The notes beneath the pieces were generated by a model. The model was not told the DNA's origin. It made no database searches and was given only the letters and a program-made list of their open reading frames with translations. The position numbers were made by a program, and so were the translations under genes. This document shows, piece by piece, positions 1-5,826 of a stretch of DNA of 7,645 bases (position 1 is its first letter; every line of letters starts with the position of its first letter). This DNA is from CAYPTI01 sp964413525 [NCBI: uncultured bacterium] (lineage in GTDB: Bacteria; T1Sed10-126), in NCBI GenBank assembly GCA_964413525.1, contig CAYPTI010000086.1, forward strand, positions 1 to 7,645, read 5' to 3'.

Positions 1-293
1 TGAAACTCGCCGACGAGCAGTTTGGAGAGGAACAGTACCCGGAGCAATCCGTGGTCTTTTTCAGGGATGTTTTAACCACGATCCGGGCCTCCTGCCCGGG
101 GGACGAACCGGACCACGCGGAGGCCATCCTCCAGCAACACCGAAAACTGAAGGAGGCGGGCCACGACGTGGAGGTGCTCTGGATCGCCAACCGGTACGTG
201 CGAGCAATCCAGCGGGCGGGCAACGTGGTCATGACCGATTGTTCGTTCATCCGGCAGCAGATCGAGGAACAGGCGGAACGGATCGGGGGGTGA
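1..293 (+). CDS. C-terminal part of an unidentified protein (5' end outside window)
   Basis: The frame is open from base 3 with no stop before TGA at 291-293, so this is the last 96 or so residues of a gene that begins upstream. A GTG at 51 could serve as a start, but the codons before it are equally protein-like (KLADEQFGEEQYPEQS), so I read it as internal. The fragment is soluble, with no membrane segment. It is largely helical and charged: a central stretch rich in Glu/Gln/Lys (AILQQHRKLKEAGHDVEV), then an aromatic/basic helix (WIANRYVRAIQRAG) and a charged C-terminal helix (FIRQQIEEQAERIGG). I do not recognise the family. Small hairpins at 351-366 and 372-383 lie downstream without a T-tract. 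Confidence 0.6.
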   Translation, partial: KLADEQFGEEQYPEQSVVFFRDVLTTIRASCPGDEPDHAEAILQQHRKLKEAGHDVEVLWIANRYVRAIQRAGNVVMTDCSFIRQQIEEQAERIGG

Positions 294-311
294 GGAGCGT
301 TTGGTAGGTAG

Positions 312-332
312 AAGGTGCAAGGTCCAAGGTGC
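312..332. repeat. Tandem heptamer repeat, three copies
   Basis: Three head-to-tail 7-mers are present: AAGGTGC (312-318), AAGGTCC (319-325) and AAGGTGC (326-332), differing at one base. They lie just after a coding region and outside any gene. Short heptameric tandem repeats of this sort are known in intergenic DNA of several bacterial groups; no function is visible here. Confidence 0.6.
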
Positions 333-396
333 AGGAGAAGGGCGGTCGAACGTCCGGGATCGGACGGTCAGGACCCGGGGGTCTGGTATCGAAACA

Positions 397-425
397 CGGA
401 CACGGCTCGGGGGACATGGTAGAAT
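397..425 (+). promoter_or_regulatory. Weak candidate sigma70-type promoter
   Basis: CGGACA (397-402) and TAGAAT (420-425) are 17 bp apart. The -10 is a good match and the -35 matches at four of six bases. It would drive the lyase remnant starting at 516, about 85 nt downstream of the predicted start. This is a pattern match only. Confidence 0.2.
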
Positions 426-515
426 CTCGTCGAGAACCTGAACGAATTCGGAGAACCCTCAATCCGTAAAGCGATCCAAGGGGGGGCGATTGAATTGGAA
501 ACCGGTGAGGTTGGG

Positions 516-747
516 TTGAAGCATCTGGCTCGAATCCTGACTCTGTTTCTGATGCTGGTGATGATCGGAGGTCCGGCGGGACCCGAACCGGTTCGTGGGG
601 TTTGACACCCGAACGGAAGAAATCGTCACCACCGCCGAGGTGCCCTCCGGGGGCGGAACGGTCCGGCACATGGTGTTCCATTCCGGCACCGGAGCTCTCT
701 GGTTCGGGACCGACGAAAACACCGTCGGACGGGCCGTGGTTCCCTGA
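516..747 (+). pseudogene. Remnant of a secreted virginiamycin-B-lyase-like beta-propeller protein
   Basis: Two pieces of one apparent gene lie in different frames. From TTG 516, preceded by GGTGAGG, a typical signal peptide is read (MKHLARILTLFLMLVMIGG: basic start, hydrophobic core), ending at an in-frame TGA at 603-605. From about 565 a second frame reads DPNRFVGFDTRTEE, then RHMVFHSGTGALWFGTDEN and the ending GRAVVP before TGA 745-747. That second piece resembles the last propeller blade and C-terminus of Vgb-type (streptogramin lyase-like) proteins: an R-H-M strand, then L-W-F-G-T-D, then I/V-G-R-A-V-V-P. The family usually has around 300 residues, so nearly the whole propeller is absent. 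I infer a gene inactivated by a large internal deletion with frame loss. The two-frame structure is directly visible; the family assignment rests on recognition of the C-terminal motif. A chance open frame is less likely because both ends are meaningful. Confidence 0.5.
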
Positions 748-781
748 ACGGTCGTGGTAGGATTCTCCGCACCGTTCAGGG
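742..781. repeat. Perfect 11-bp inverted repeat over the remnant's stop codon
   Basis: CCCTGAACGGT (742-752) and ACCGTTCAGGG (771-781) are exact reverse complements separated by 18 bp. The left arm contains the TGA of the lyase remnant. The hairpin would be stable, but no T-run follows on either strand, so it may be a factor-assisted terminator, an mRNA 3'-end stabiliser or a DNA element. Confidence 0.65.
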
Positions 782-1017
782 CGATTCGGATTCATGAGGG
801 GCCGAGCCGGGTACGTCGAGTTGATGTCCTCCAACCACATCCCCATGATTACAGTTTTCGACCGGCGGAATCCCCGAACGGATCACGTTGACGGGTACGG
901 ATCCAGCAAACCGGAAGGCCGGGTGATCTCACCATCGAAAACCGGAGCGGTCAGAGCGACGAAGAACTGCAGCAGGCGCTTGCGAACTCCACGGAACCGG
1001 CCTCCATCTTCCGGACG
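748..1017. other. Gap before mgtE; frame open from 892 but no ATG/GTG/TTG
   Basis: No separate gene is supported. In the mgtE frame the sequence is open from just after TGA 889-891 and reads as plausible MgtE N-terminal protein (for example SDEELQQALANSTEPASIF) directly into the gene. The only candidates upstream of TTG 1018 are non-standard: ATC 934, with GGTGA at 922-926 in front, and CTG 967 with no ribosome binding site. I see no convincing sigma70 promoter. Confidence 0.5.
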
Positions 1018-2193
1018 TTGACCCCGAAAACAAGCCGACGGTTGTTCTTCCAGGTGCCCGATCCGGTGCGGGAACGGATTACGGAGGATATGTCCCGGGC
1101 GGAACTGGAAGCCTTTGTCCAGCGCCTGGATCCGGACGAATCCACCGACGTGCTTACGTTCGTGGACGACGAGACTCGGAACGCCGTCTTAAATGAACTG
1201 ACCGAACGACGGCGGGAAAAAATCCGGTACCTGCTGCAATTTCAGCCCGACAGCGCCGGTGGCATCATGGACCTGGATTACGTCACGCTGGACGCGGAGG
1301 CGAATCTTGAAAATGCGGCCCAGCGAGTCCGCCGGTTTGAGGAACGGACCGGACGGCTGCCCATAATCCTCGTGGAGGACGATACGGGGCTTCGGGGTCA
1401 ACTCCCTCCCGAGATTCTGGCCCTGGCCGGGACGAGCGATCAACTCGTGGCGGAATACGTTCAGGAAATCCCGTTCGTCCACCCCGAGGAACCGGACGAG
1501 CGAGTGGTAGAGATGTTCGAGTCGAACCCCGAGAAAACGATCGCGGTGGTGGACGAGGAAGCCAGCGTCCTGGGCGTGATTCACGCCGAGGATCTGCTGA
1601 GAATCATCGAGGAAGAGGCCGGGAACACCCTGTACGAATTCACCGGGGTGGCCGAAGAGGAAAGCGTCCTTGACGGTCCGATGGTGAAAATCAAGCGGCG
1701 CTACAGCTGGTTGATCCTGAACCTTGGAACGGCCTTCCTGGCGGCCGCGGTCGTGGGGTTGTTCGAGGACACGATCCAGGCGTTCACCCTGCTGGCCGTC
1801 TACATGCCCATCGTGGCCGGGATGGGCGGCAACGCCGGCACCCAGTCCATGGCGGTGACCGTGCGGGGCATCTCGCTGGGCCAGGTCAACCTGCCGACGG
1901 GGTTCCGGGTTGTGATGAACGAGGTCATCGCCGGGGCCGTGAACGGAGCCATCACCGGGGTACTCGTGGCCGTGATCGCTTCGCTGGTCAACCAGCACCC
2001 TGTGTTTGGCTTGATCCTGGCCGTCTCGATGGTCCTGAACCTGGTCATCGCCGGGTTCTTCGGGGCGGTGATTCCGCTGCTTCTGGACGCGCTGGATTTC
2101 GATCCCGCTACGTCAGCAACCATTTTCATCACCACGGCAACCGACGTACTCGGGTTCTTCATCTTCCTCTGGATGGCCCGGACAATCCTGTAA
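1018..2193 (+). CDS. mgtE: MgtE family magnesium channel/transporter
   Basis: MgtE proteins are inner-membrane, Mg2+-gated Mg2+ channels. Residues 1 to about 75 (from TTG 1018) are the end of the acidic helical N domain, including FQPDSAGGIM, the usual entry to the CBS pair. The two CBS repeats run to about residue 205, and a connecting helix leads into a five-helix membrane domain from about residue 230. The pore signature GGNAGTQS lies at 270-277 and is followed by VRGISLGQV. Asp376, in TATDVLGFF of the last helix, matches the conserved pore aspartate. The cytosolic half is very acidic, as expected for Mg2+ sensing. At 391 residues the protein is short of the usual 430-450 or so, and the frame remains open to 892, so the true start is probably upstream (ATC 934 would give 419 residues). 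TTG 1018 has no Shine-Dalgarno and is used here only as the first standard start codon. Identification is firm; the 5' end is not. Confidence 0.9.
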   Translation: MTPKTSRRLFFQVPDPVRERITEDMSRAELEAFVQRLDPDESTDVLTFVDDETRNAVLNELTERRREKIRYLLQFQPDSAGGIMDLDYVTLDAEANLENAAQRVRRFEERTGRLPIILVEDDTGLRGQLPPEILALAGTSDQLVAEYVQEIPFVHPEEPDERVVEMFESNPEKTIAVVDEEASVLGVIHAEDLLRIIEEEAGNTLYEFTGVAEEESVLDGPMVKIKRRYSWLILNLGTAFLAAAVVGLFEDTIQAFTLLAVYMPIVAGMGGNAGTQSMAVTVRGISLGQVNLPTGFRVVMNEVIAGAVNGAITGVLVAVIASLVNQHPVFGLILAVSMVLNLVIAGFFGAVIPLLLDALDFDPATSATIFITTATDVLGFFIFLWMARTIL

Positions 2194-2303
2194 CGGCTCC
2201 CAAAGGAGTGTTCGTTCAACAATCTACGTGCGATACCGGAGAGATTCCCCCGTTTTCAGAGGCTCCTGCTCCCTTCTTTCTCCTCACGACTCTCCCGGGA
2301 ACC

Positions 2304-2339
2304 AACCGATTGTTCGAAGCCGGCTTCATCGAACCGATT
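2304..2339. repeat. 12-bp palindrome bracketed by 8-bp direct repeats
   Basis: GAAGCCGGCTTC (2316-2327) is a perfect palindrome. AACCGATT occurs on both sides (2304-2311 and 2332-2339), 28 bp apart, and TTCG/CGAA flank the palindrome imperfectly. The arrangement lies in the 217-bp gap between mgtE and the DinB gene, just upstream of the candidate promoter, so it could be a regulator site or an RNA hairpin. The rest of this gap shows nothing else. Confidence 0.45.
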
Positions 2340-2366
2340 CTTGTCGGGAGGGGCTTGATTTATACA
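2338..2366 (+). promoter_or_regulatory. Weak candidate promoter for the DinB-family gene
   Basis: TATACA (2361-2366) is a fair -10 in a locally A+T-rich TTTATACACTGG. At 17 bp spacing the -35 would be TTCTTG (2338-2343), a poor match. It lies about 45 nt before the start codon. Confidence 0.25.
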
Positions 2367-2410
2367 CTGGATCCGCAACCAATTCATCCGGTGGAGAAAG
2401 GGAAACCAGC

Positions 2411-2929
2411 ATGGAATTTGACCGGAATCATTACCGCCGGCTGGCGGACTACAACGAGGGAGCAAACGAACGTGTGTATGAACGTTGCACCAGGTTGTCC
2501 GACGAGGAACGCAAGCGGGATCACGGCGCGTTCTTCGACAGCATCCACGGGACCCTCAACCATATCCTGATCGGAGACCGGATCTGGATGGCCCGGTTCA
2601 GTGGACAATCCGTACCCTCCACGGGTCTGGATGAAATTCTGTACGTCGAATTTGATCAACTGTGGAAGGAACGCAGGCAGATGGACCAGCGGATATCAGC
2701 GTTCGTCGGGGACCTCGATCAGACGTTTCTGGAGCAAACGATTTCATACGTCAACAACGAAGGACACCGGTACGATGATTCCGTTCGGCTGCTCCTGCCC
2801 CATATGTTCAACCACCAGACCCACCACCGGGGCCAGGTGCACGACATGATCTGCCGGATGGACGTGGAACCCCCGGTTCTGGACATGCACCGGGTGCTCA
2901 AACCCGAGCCCGACGAGTATCGCTCCTGA
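2411..2929 (+). CDS. DinB-fold metal-binding protein (DinB/YfiT superfamily)
   Basis: The product is a 172-residue soluble protein with the layout of the DinB four-helix bundle. Helix 1 starts at NHYRRLADYNEGANERVYE. The first metal-ligand histidine is His51 in TLNHILIGDRIW, and the C-terminal pair is His135 and His139 in FNHQTHHRGQVHDM, the family's H-x3-H signature. Members bind a divalent metal; some are thiol-dependent transferases (bacillithiol or mycothiol), but many have no known reaction, and the sequence does not reveal a substrate. The ATG at 2411 is chosen because GGAGAAAGGG (2393-2402) sits at suitable spacing and the family's N-terminus begins there. The same frame is open back to a GTG at 2228, but that extension is low-complexity non-family sequence covering the intergenic region. 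Although named after a damage-inducible gene, no LexA-type site is visible upstream. Confidence 0.9.
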   Translation: MEFDRNHYRRLADYNEGANERVYERCTRLSDEERKRDHGAFFDSIHGTLNHILIGDRIWMARFSGQSVPSTGLDEILYVEFDQLWKERRQMDQRISAFVGDLDQTFLEQTISYVNNEGHRYDDSVRLLLPHMFNHQTHHRGQVHDMICRMDVEPPVLDMHRVLKPEPDEYRS

Positions 2930-3051
2930 ACGAAACTACCTCTAAGCCCCCGCGGTCCCGTCCACGGCTTGTGCTTCTCGGGGGTCGGGGAAACTCCTAT
3001 CCTTTGCTCCTTGGCTTTAAGTCGTAACCATCCTTTCCTTCCCGGATCACT

Positions 3052-4290
3052 ATGGATTTTCTCCGATTTGCCCTGCGGGAAAAACGAGTCCTCTCGTTTG
3101 GCCTGTCCTTTACCTTCCTGTCCAGTTTCGGTCAGACCTTCCTGGTCTCCCTGTTCGTGCCGGATTTTTTGAATGTGTTCGCCCTGTCCAACGCCCGGTT
3201 CGGGTTGCTGTATTCCCTGGCGACCCTGCTGAGCGCGGGAGGGCTCAGCTACATCGGCGCCCTGATCGATCGATCGTCCCTGAAGCTCTACAGCATGGGG
3301 GTCGTCCTCGGGCTGCTGGCAGGGTGTATCACCCTGGCCTCCTCCCGGACGGTGTGGATGCTGTTCGTGGGATTGATCATGATTCGGCTGGCCGGACAGG
3401 GCCTGAGCACTCACACCGCCCAGACCGCCATGGCCAAACATTACGAACAGGCCCGCGGCAAGGCGCTCAGCATCACCAGCCTCGGGTTGCCGGTGGGAGA
3501 GGGATTTCTTCCCCTGGCGGTCACGGCCATCCTCGGGGTTCTTTCCTGGCGCCTGACCTGGGTGGCGGTCGCTCTGCTGGTCGGCGTGATCTTCGTCCCC
3601 TTGCTCTGGTACGTGCTCGAGACCTCCGACCTGCACACGGATCGCGAGGCCGGGGATGGGGGAAACGGTTCCCCGGGTTCGACGGATCCTCCCGGCACCG
3701 GCGAAACCTACGGCCGGCTCGTCAGGGAACCCCGTTTCTGGCTCCTGGCACCCGCCGTGGTCCTGCCGGGTTTCTGGCTTACGGGACTGTTTCTCTACCA
3801 GGCTCACCTGGCGGACAGCGTTGGTTGGACGCTTCAGCTTCTGGCCACGGGGTTCGTGGCGTACGCCGTGGTCCGGGTGGTCGTCTCACTCGCCATCGGT
3901 CCGGCCATCGATCGCTGGACGGCTCGACGATTGTTCCCCCTGTATCTGATCCCCATGGGAATTGGTTTCGTGTTTGCTTACCTCCACCCGGGCCGGTGGG
4001 CGGCGTTTCCCTACATGGGTTTGCTGGGGATGACGATGGGCATGGGAAGCAACATCCGACCGGCCCTGTGGGCGGAACTGTACGGACAGAAGATTGTCGG
4101 AACGGTCCGCTCGATCTTTACGTCCATGATGGTGTTCAGCACCTCCCTCAGTCCCTTCTTCATGGGGTGGCTGATCGACCGAGACATCGCCATGGAAACC
4201 CTCCTCGCCGGGGCCCTGGTCACGGTGGTTCTCGGAACCGCCGGGGCAACGCTGGGCCTCCGCATCGGTCGGACAAACCAGGAACCATGA
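3052..4290 (+). CDS. Major facilitator superfamily transporter
   Basis: The product is a 412-residue integral membrane protein with about twelve hydrophobic segments in two six-helix halves. They are joined by a hydrophilic Gly/Asp/Pro-rich loop at roughly residues 190-228. The loop-2/3 motif A is recognisable in relaxed form in both halves: GALIDRS (69-75) and GPAIDRW followed by ARR (283-292). LGLPVGEGFLPL and the following SWRLTW are typical of helices 5-6 in MFS proteins related to monocarboxylate/oxalate-type carriers. The substrate cannot be read from sequence; an export or uptake role for a small organic compound is only an inference. The ATG at 3052 lacks a Shine-Dalgarno: the preceding leader is pyrimidine-rich (CCTTTCCTTCCC). 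The conserved N-terminus begins directly at this ATG, so the start is probably right. The stop overlaps an ATG (ATGA, 4287-4290) that opens only a 24-codon frame. Confidence 0.9.
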   Translation: MDFLRFALREKRVLSFGLSFTFLSSFGQTFLVSLFVPDFLNVFALSNARFGLLYSLATLLSAGGLSYIGALIDRSSLKLYSMGVVLGLLAGCITLASSRTVWMLFVGLIMIRLAGQGLSTHTAQTAMAKHYEQARGKALSITSLGLPVGEGFLPLAVTAILGVLSWRLTWVAVALLVGVIFVPLLWYVLETSDLHTDREAGDGGNGSPGSTDPPGTGETYGRLVREPRFWLLAPAVVLPGFWLTGLFLYQAHLADSVGWTLQLLATGFVAYAVVRVVVSLAIGPAIDRWTARRLFPLYLIPMGIGFVFAYLHPGRWAAFPYMGLLGMTMGMGSNIRPALWAELYGQKIVGTVRSIFTSMMVFSTSLSPFFMGWLIDRDIAMETLLAGALVTVVLGTAGATLGLRIGRTNQEP

Positions 4291-4334
4291 ACGGTCTCTC
4301 CGGCGGTGAACCGACACGGGGGAAGCTCCATCGA

Positions 4335-4364
4335 TTGGGTCAGAAACAAGCAGGCGGGTAGGAT
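4335..4364 (+). promoter_or_regulatory. Weak candidate promoter for menH
   Basis: TTGGGT (4335-4340) and TAGGAT (4359-4364) are 18 bp apart, about 50 nt before the menH start. Each half matches consensus only partly. Read-through from the MFS gene, 122 bp upstream, is equally possible, since no terminator is visible between them. Confidence 0.2.
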
Positions 4365-4412
4365 GATCGGACGGCCCGGGGACCACAGGCCTCAGACGGG
4401 AGGGTGGTACGC

Positions 4413-5231
4413 ATGAGGATCCGGACGGGAGACGTCGAACTCAATCTTCGGGTGAAGGCGGACGGACCGGAGGATCGTTCCCACCCGGTCGTATGTCTGC
4501 ACGGAATGACGCTGTCGGGTCGGGACTGGGAGCCGGTGCGGTCCCGACTCGAACCGGATCGGACGGTGGTGGCGCCCGACCTGATCGGTCACGGGCAAAG
4601 CGAAGCCCCCGAACGATCCGAACCGTACCGGGTTGATTCCGTGATCGACCGGCTGCTCGGCATGGTTGACGAATTAGGGATCGAGGCGGCCGACTGGGTG
4701 GGCTACTCGATGGGCGGTCGGATCCTTCTCCACCTGGCTCTTGAGGCTCCGGACCGGGTGGACTCCCTCGTGCTGGAAAGCACCACGGCCGGGCTGGAAG
4801 ACAGCACGGAGCGGGAGAAACGAAGGACGAAGGATCGGAAGCTGGCCCGGTACCTGGAGGACCATTCGCTGGAAGCGTTCGTGGATCGGTGGCTGGAGGC
4901 GCCGGTGTTTGAATCCCAGCGGGACCTGCCGGAGGAGAAACGCCGGTGGGCCCGGGAGACCCGACTGGAAGCCGACCCCGCCGGATTGGCGAGGGCTCTT
5001 CGGCAGCTGAGCCGGGGCCGGGTTCCGGCGGTCTGGGACCGGCTGGAAAGGATTCGGAAACCGGTGCTTCTGGTGACGGGCGAACGGGATGAAAAACACC
5101 GGAACCTTCACAGCCGAATGGAGGCTCGGCTCCCGCGGATTCGCAGCGAAATCATCGCCGGGGCCGGACACAACGTTCACTTCGAGCAACCCCAGCGCTT
5201 CGTTGAGCTGGTGCGGACGTTCTGGGGATGA
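4413..5231 (+). CDS. menH: 2-succinyl-6-hydroxy-2,4-cyclohexadiene-1-carboxylate synthase (MenH-like alpha/beta hydrolase)
   Basis: This 272-residue cytosolic alpha/beta hydrolase is assigned to menaquinone synthesis, where MenH removes pyruvate from SEPHCHC to give SHCHC. Visible elements in order are the oxyanion loop LHGMTLSGRDW (29-39), DLIGHGQS (56-63), the nucleophile elbow GYSMGGR with Ser99, ESTTAGL after the next strand, the lid with ERE/RR-D pattern and a W-x3-PVF, then ALRQLSRG and VWDRLERIRKPVLLVTGERDEK with Asp226 as acid, and AGHNVHFEQP with His253 as base. GYSMGGR, the TAGL segment and the LR...G....VWDRL...PVLLV.GE.D.K block are the MenH pattern rather than that of generic hydrolases. 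Length matches the family. The ATG at 4413 is preferred: GGGAGGGTGG (4398-4407) lies 5-8 nt before it, whereas the alternative GTG at 4404 is inside that site. No other men genes are in the window. Confidence 0.85.
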   Translation: MRIRTGDVELNLRVKADGPEDRSHPVVCLHGMTLSGRDWEPVRSRLEPDRTVVAPDLIGHGQSEAPERSEPYRVDSVIDRLLGMVDELGIEAADWVGYSMGGRILLHLALEAPDRVDSLVLESTTAGLEDSTEREKRRTKDRKLARYLEDHSLEAFVDRWLEAPVFESQRDLPEEKRRWARETRLEADPAGLARALRQLSRGRVPAVWDRLERIRKPVLLVTGERDEKHRNLHSRMEARLPRIRSEIIAGAGHNVHFEQPQRFVELVRTFWG

Positions 5232-5371
5232 CAAAAATTAATCCTGGATCCTTCATCGAATCCGGGAGGCGAACTCACCTCGGAGATTGGTCCCCGGCCG
5301 GCTGAGAACGATGTGGGGAGACCGACCATACTCACGATTCTGAACCCATTCCAGTCCGGAGGAATTGGTTC

Positions 5372-5400
5372 TTGACAGGGGGTTTTCGATCCAGTACCGT
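5372..5400 (+). promoter_or_regulatory. Promoter for the RHH-like / DUF6429 gene pair
   Basis: A consensus -35 TTGACA (5372-5377) is followed 17 bp later by TACCGT (5395-5400), a weak -10. A better-looking TATTAT at 5401 would give a 23-bp spacer. The predicted start site (about 5407) lies in the middle of the palindrome at 5400-5417, the classical position for repression. Confidence 0.5.
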
Positions 5401-5417
5401 TATTATCACGATAATAA
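5400..5417. promoter_or_regulatory. Palindromic operator candidate TTATTATC-AC-GATAATAA
   Basis: Two perfect 8-bp inverted arms with a 2-bp centre span 5400-5417. They lie between a consensus -35 and the ribosome binding site AAGGAGGG (5420-5427). The A+T-rich arms stand out from the G+C-rich surroundings. The half-site GATAAT is shared with Fur-type boxes, but the orientation of the halves differs from the canonical Fur consensus, so the regulator is unknown. Autoregulation by the ribbon-helix-helix-like product of the next gene is a natural hypothesis. Confidence 0.55.
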
Positions 5418-5434
5418 AAAAGGAGGGTATTTGG

Positions 5435-5782
5435 ATGCGATTGTCGACGGTGGACGACAAATACGGTCAGATTTACGAATACTTCGAAACGAAGCGTCAG
5501 GACCGGGAGTTCAACGTGTTCAGCGAGCAATTTCACGAGGACGGGATGGAGTCCGTCAAGGTGCCACGGGCGGGCGGGGCCGCCGGGCTGAAGGATTACC
5601 TGGAACAATACGTGACGGAGGAGGGCTGGCGGCGATGCCTGGCCTACCTTCGCCAGAAGAAGAACGATTCCGCCCGGATCTCGATCCCGGGGGACGTGAA
5701 GGAGAGACTGGACGAGCTTAGGGGGGAGGACCAGACCTACGGAGACCTGCTGGACGAACTGCTTACGACCGCCGGCCACTGA
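5435..5782 (+). CDS. Hypothetical protein with C-terminal ribbon-helix-helix-like segment
   Basis: The product is a 115-residue soluble protein that I do not recognise as a named family. Residues 1-75 form a charged, aromatic-rich, mostly helical N-terminal part (YGQIYEYFETKRQ, then GLKDYLEQYVTEEGWRRC). Residues 80-112 resemble the ribbon-helix-helix fold of VapB/CopG-type antitoxins and small repressors: a strand ARISIP (80-85), helix DVKERLDELRG, a turn EDQTYG and helix DLLDELLTT. That suggests DNA binding or protein pairing. The ATG at 5435 has a strong site (AAGGAGGG, 5420-5427) at 7 nt; an in-frame TTG at 5372 is rejected because it would translate the promoter and operator. The DUF6429 gene follows after 44 bp in the same direction, so the two probably share a transcript. 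No recognisable toxin is adjacent, so an antitoxin role is not supported beyond the fold. Confidence 0.75.
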   Translation: MRLSTVDDKYGQIYEYFETKRQDREFNVFSEQFHEDGMESVKVPRAGGAAGLKDYLEQYVTEEGWRRCLAYLRQKKNDSARISIPGDVKERLDELRGEDQTYGDLLDELLTTAGH

Positions 5783-5811
5783 AGGCTGAGACGTGGATCG
5801 TAGCATCACGG

Positions 5812-5821
5812 AAGGAGGTGA
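5812..5821 (+). promoter_or_regulatory. Near-perfect Shine-Dalgarno AAGGAGGTGA
   Basis: This is an almost full complement to the 16S rRNA 3' end. Its core ends 8 nt before ATG 5827. The GTG it contains (5818) is therefore part of the ribosome binding site, not a start codon. Confidence 0.85.
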
Positions 5822-5826
5822 CCGTC

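Larger units (their letters stand above)
294..515. other. Intergenic region with small repeats and hairpins
   Basis: No credible gene is seen between the upstream fragment and the lyase remnant. The region holds a heptamer repeat (312-332) and two small perfect hairpins: CGTCCG-GGAT-CGGACG at 351-366 and GACCC-GG-GGGTC at 372-383. Neither is followed by a T-run, so neither is a convincing intrinsic terminator. Confidence 0.5.

Noticed and set aside
247-846. 199-codon minus-strand open frame
   Set aside because: It is Pro/Arg/Ser-rich, with no family resemblance or ribosome site, and lies antisense to the lyase remnant. It is typical of the shadow frames expected in G+C-rich DNA.
794-1021. 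75-codon frame before mgtE
   Set aside because: It is Arg/Pro/Ser-rich with no motif, and it overlaps the stretch that reads as MgtE N-terminus in another frame.
1189-1998. 269-codon minus-strand open frame inside mgtE
   Set aside because: It is the antisense of a firmly identified MgtE. It is His/Gly/Gln-rich without domains.
2228-2410. N-terminal extension of the DinB-family protein to GTG 2228
   Set aside because: The extra 61 residues are low-complexity and absent from the family pattern. ATG 2411 has the ribosome site and the family N-terminus.
2719-3807. 362-codon minus-strand open frame
   Set aside because: It is a shadow of the DinB and MFS genes; its Gln/Gly/His-rich composition is not protein-like, while the + strand genes have clear motifs.
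3324-4361. 345-codon + strand open frame overlapping the MFS gene
   Set aside because: It is a +1 shadow frame rich in Gly/Arg/Pro/His. The MFS frame has twelve helices and family motifs.
4287-4361. 24-codon frame starting at the ATGA overlap with the MFS stop
   Set aside because: The overlap suggests coupling, but the peptide is short, has no recognisable features and no downstream partner in frame.
5289-5323. Possible terminator of menH (GGTC-CCC paired with GGGG-A-GACC)
   Set aside because: The stem needs a bulge and no T-run follows. It is not convincing as an intrinsic terminator.
5372-5434. TTG 5372 as start of the RHH-like protein
   Set aside because: The TTG is part of the -35 TTGACA, and the extension translates the promoter, operator and ribosome site.
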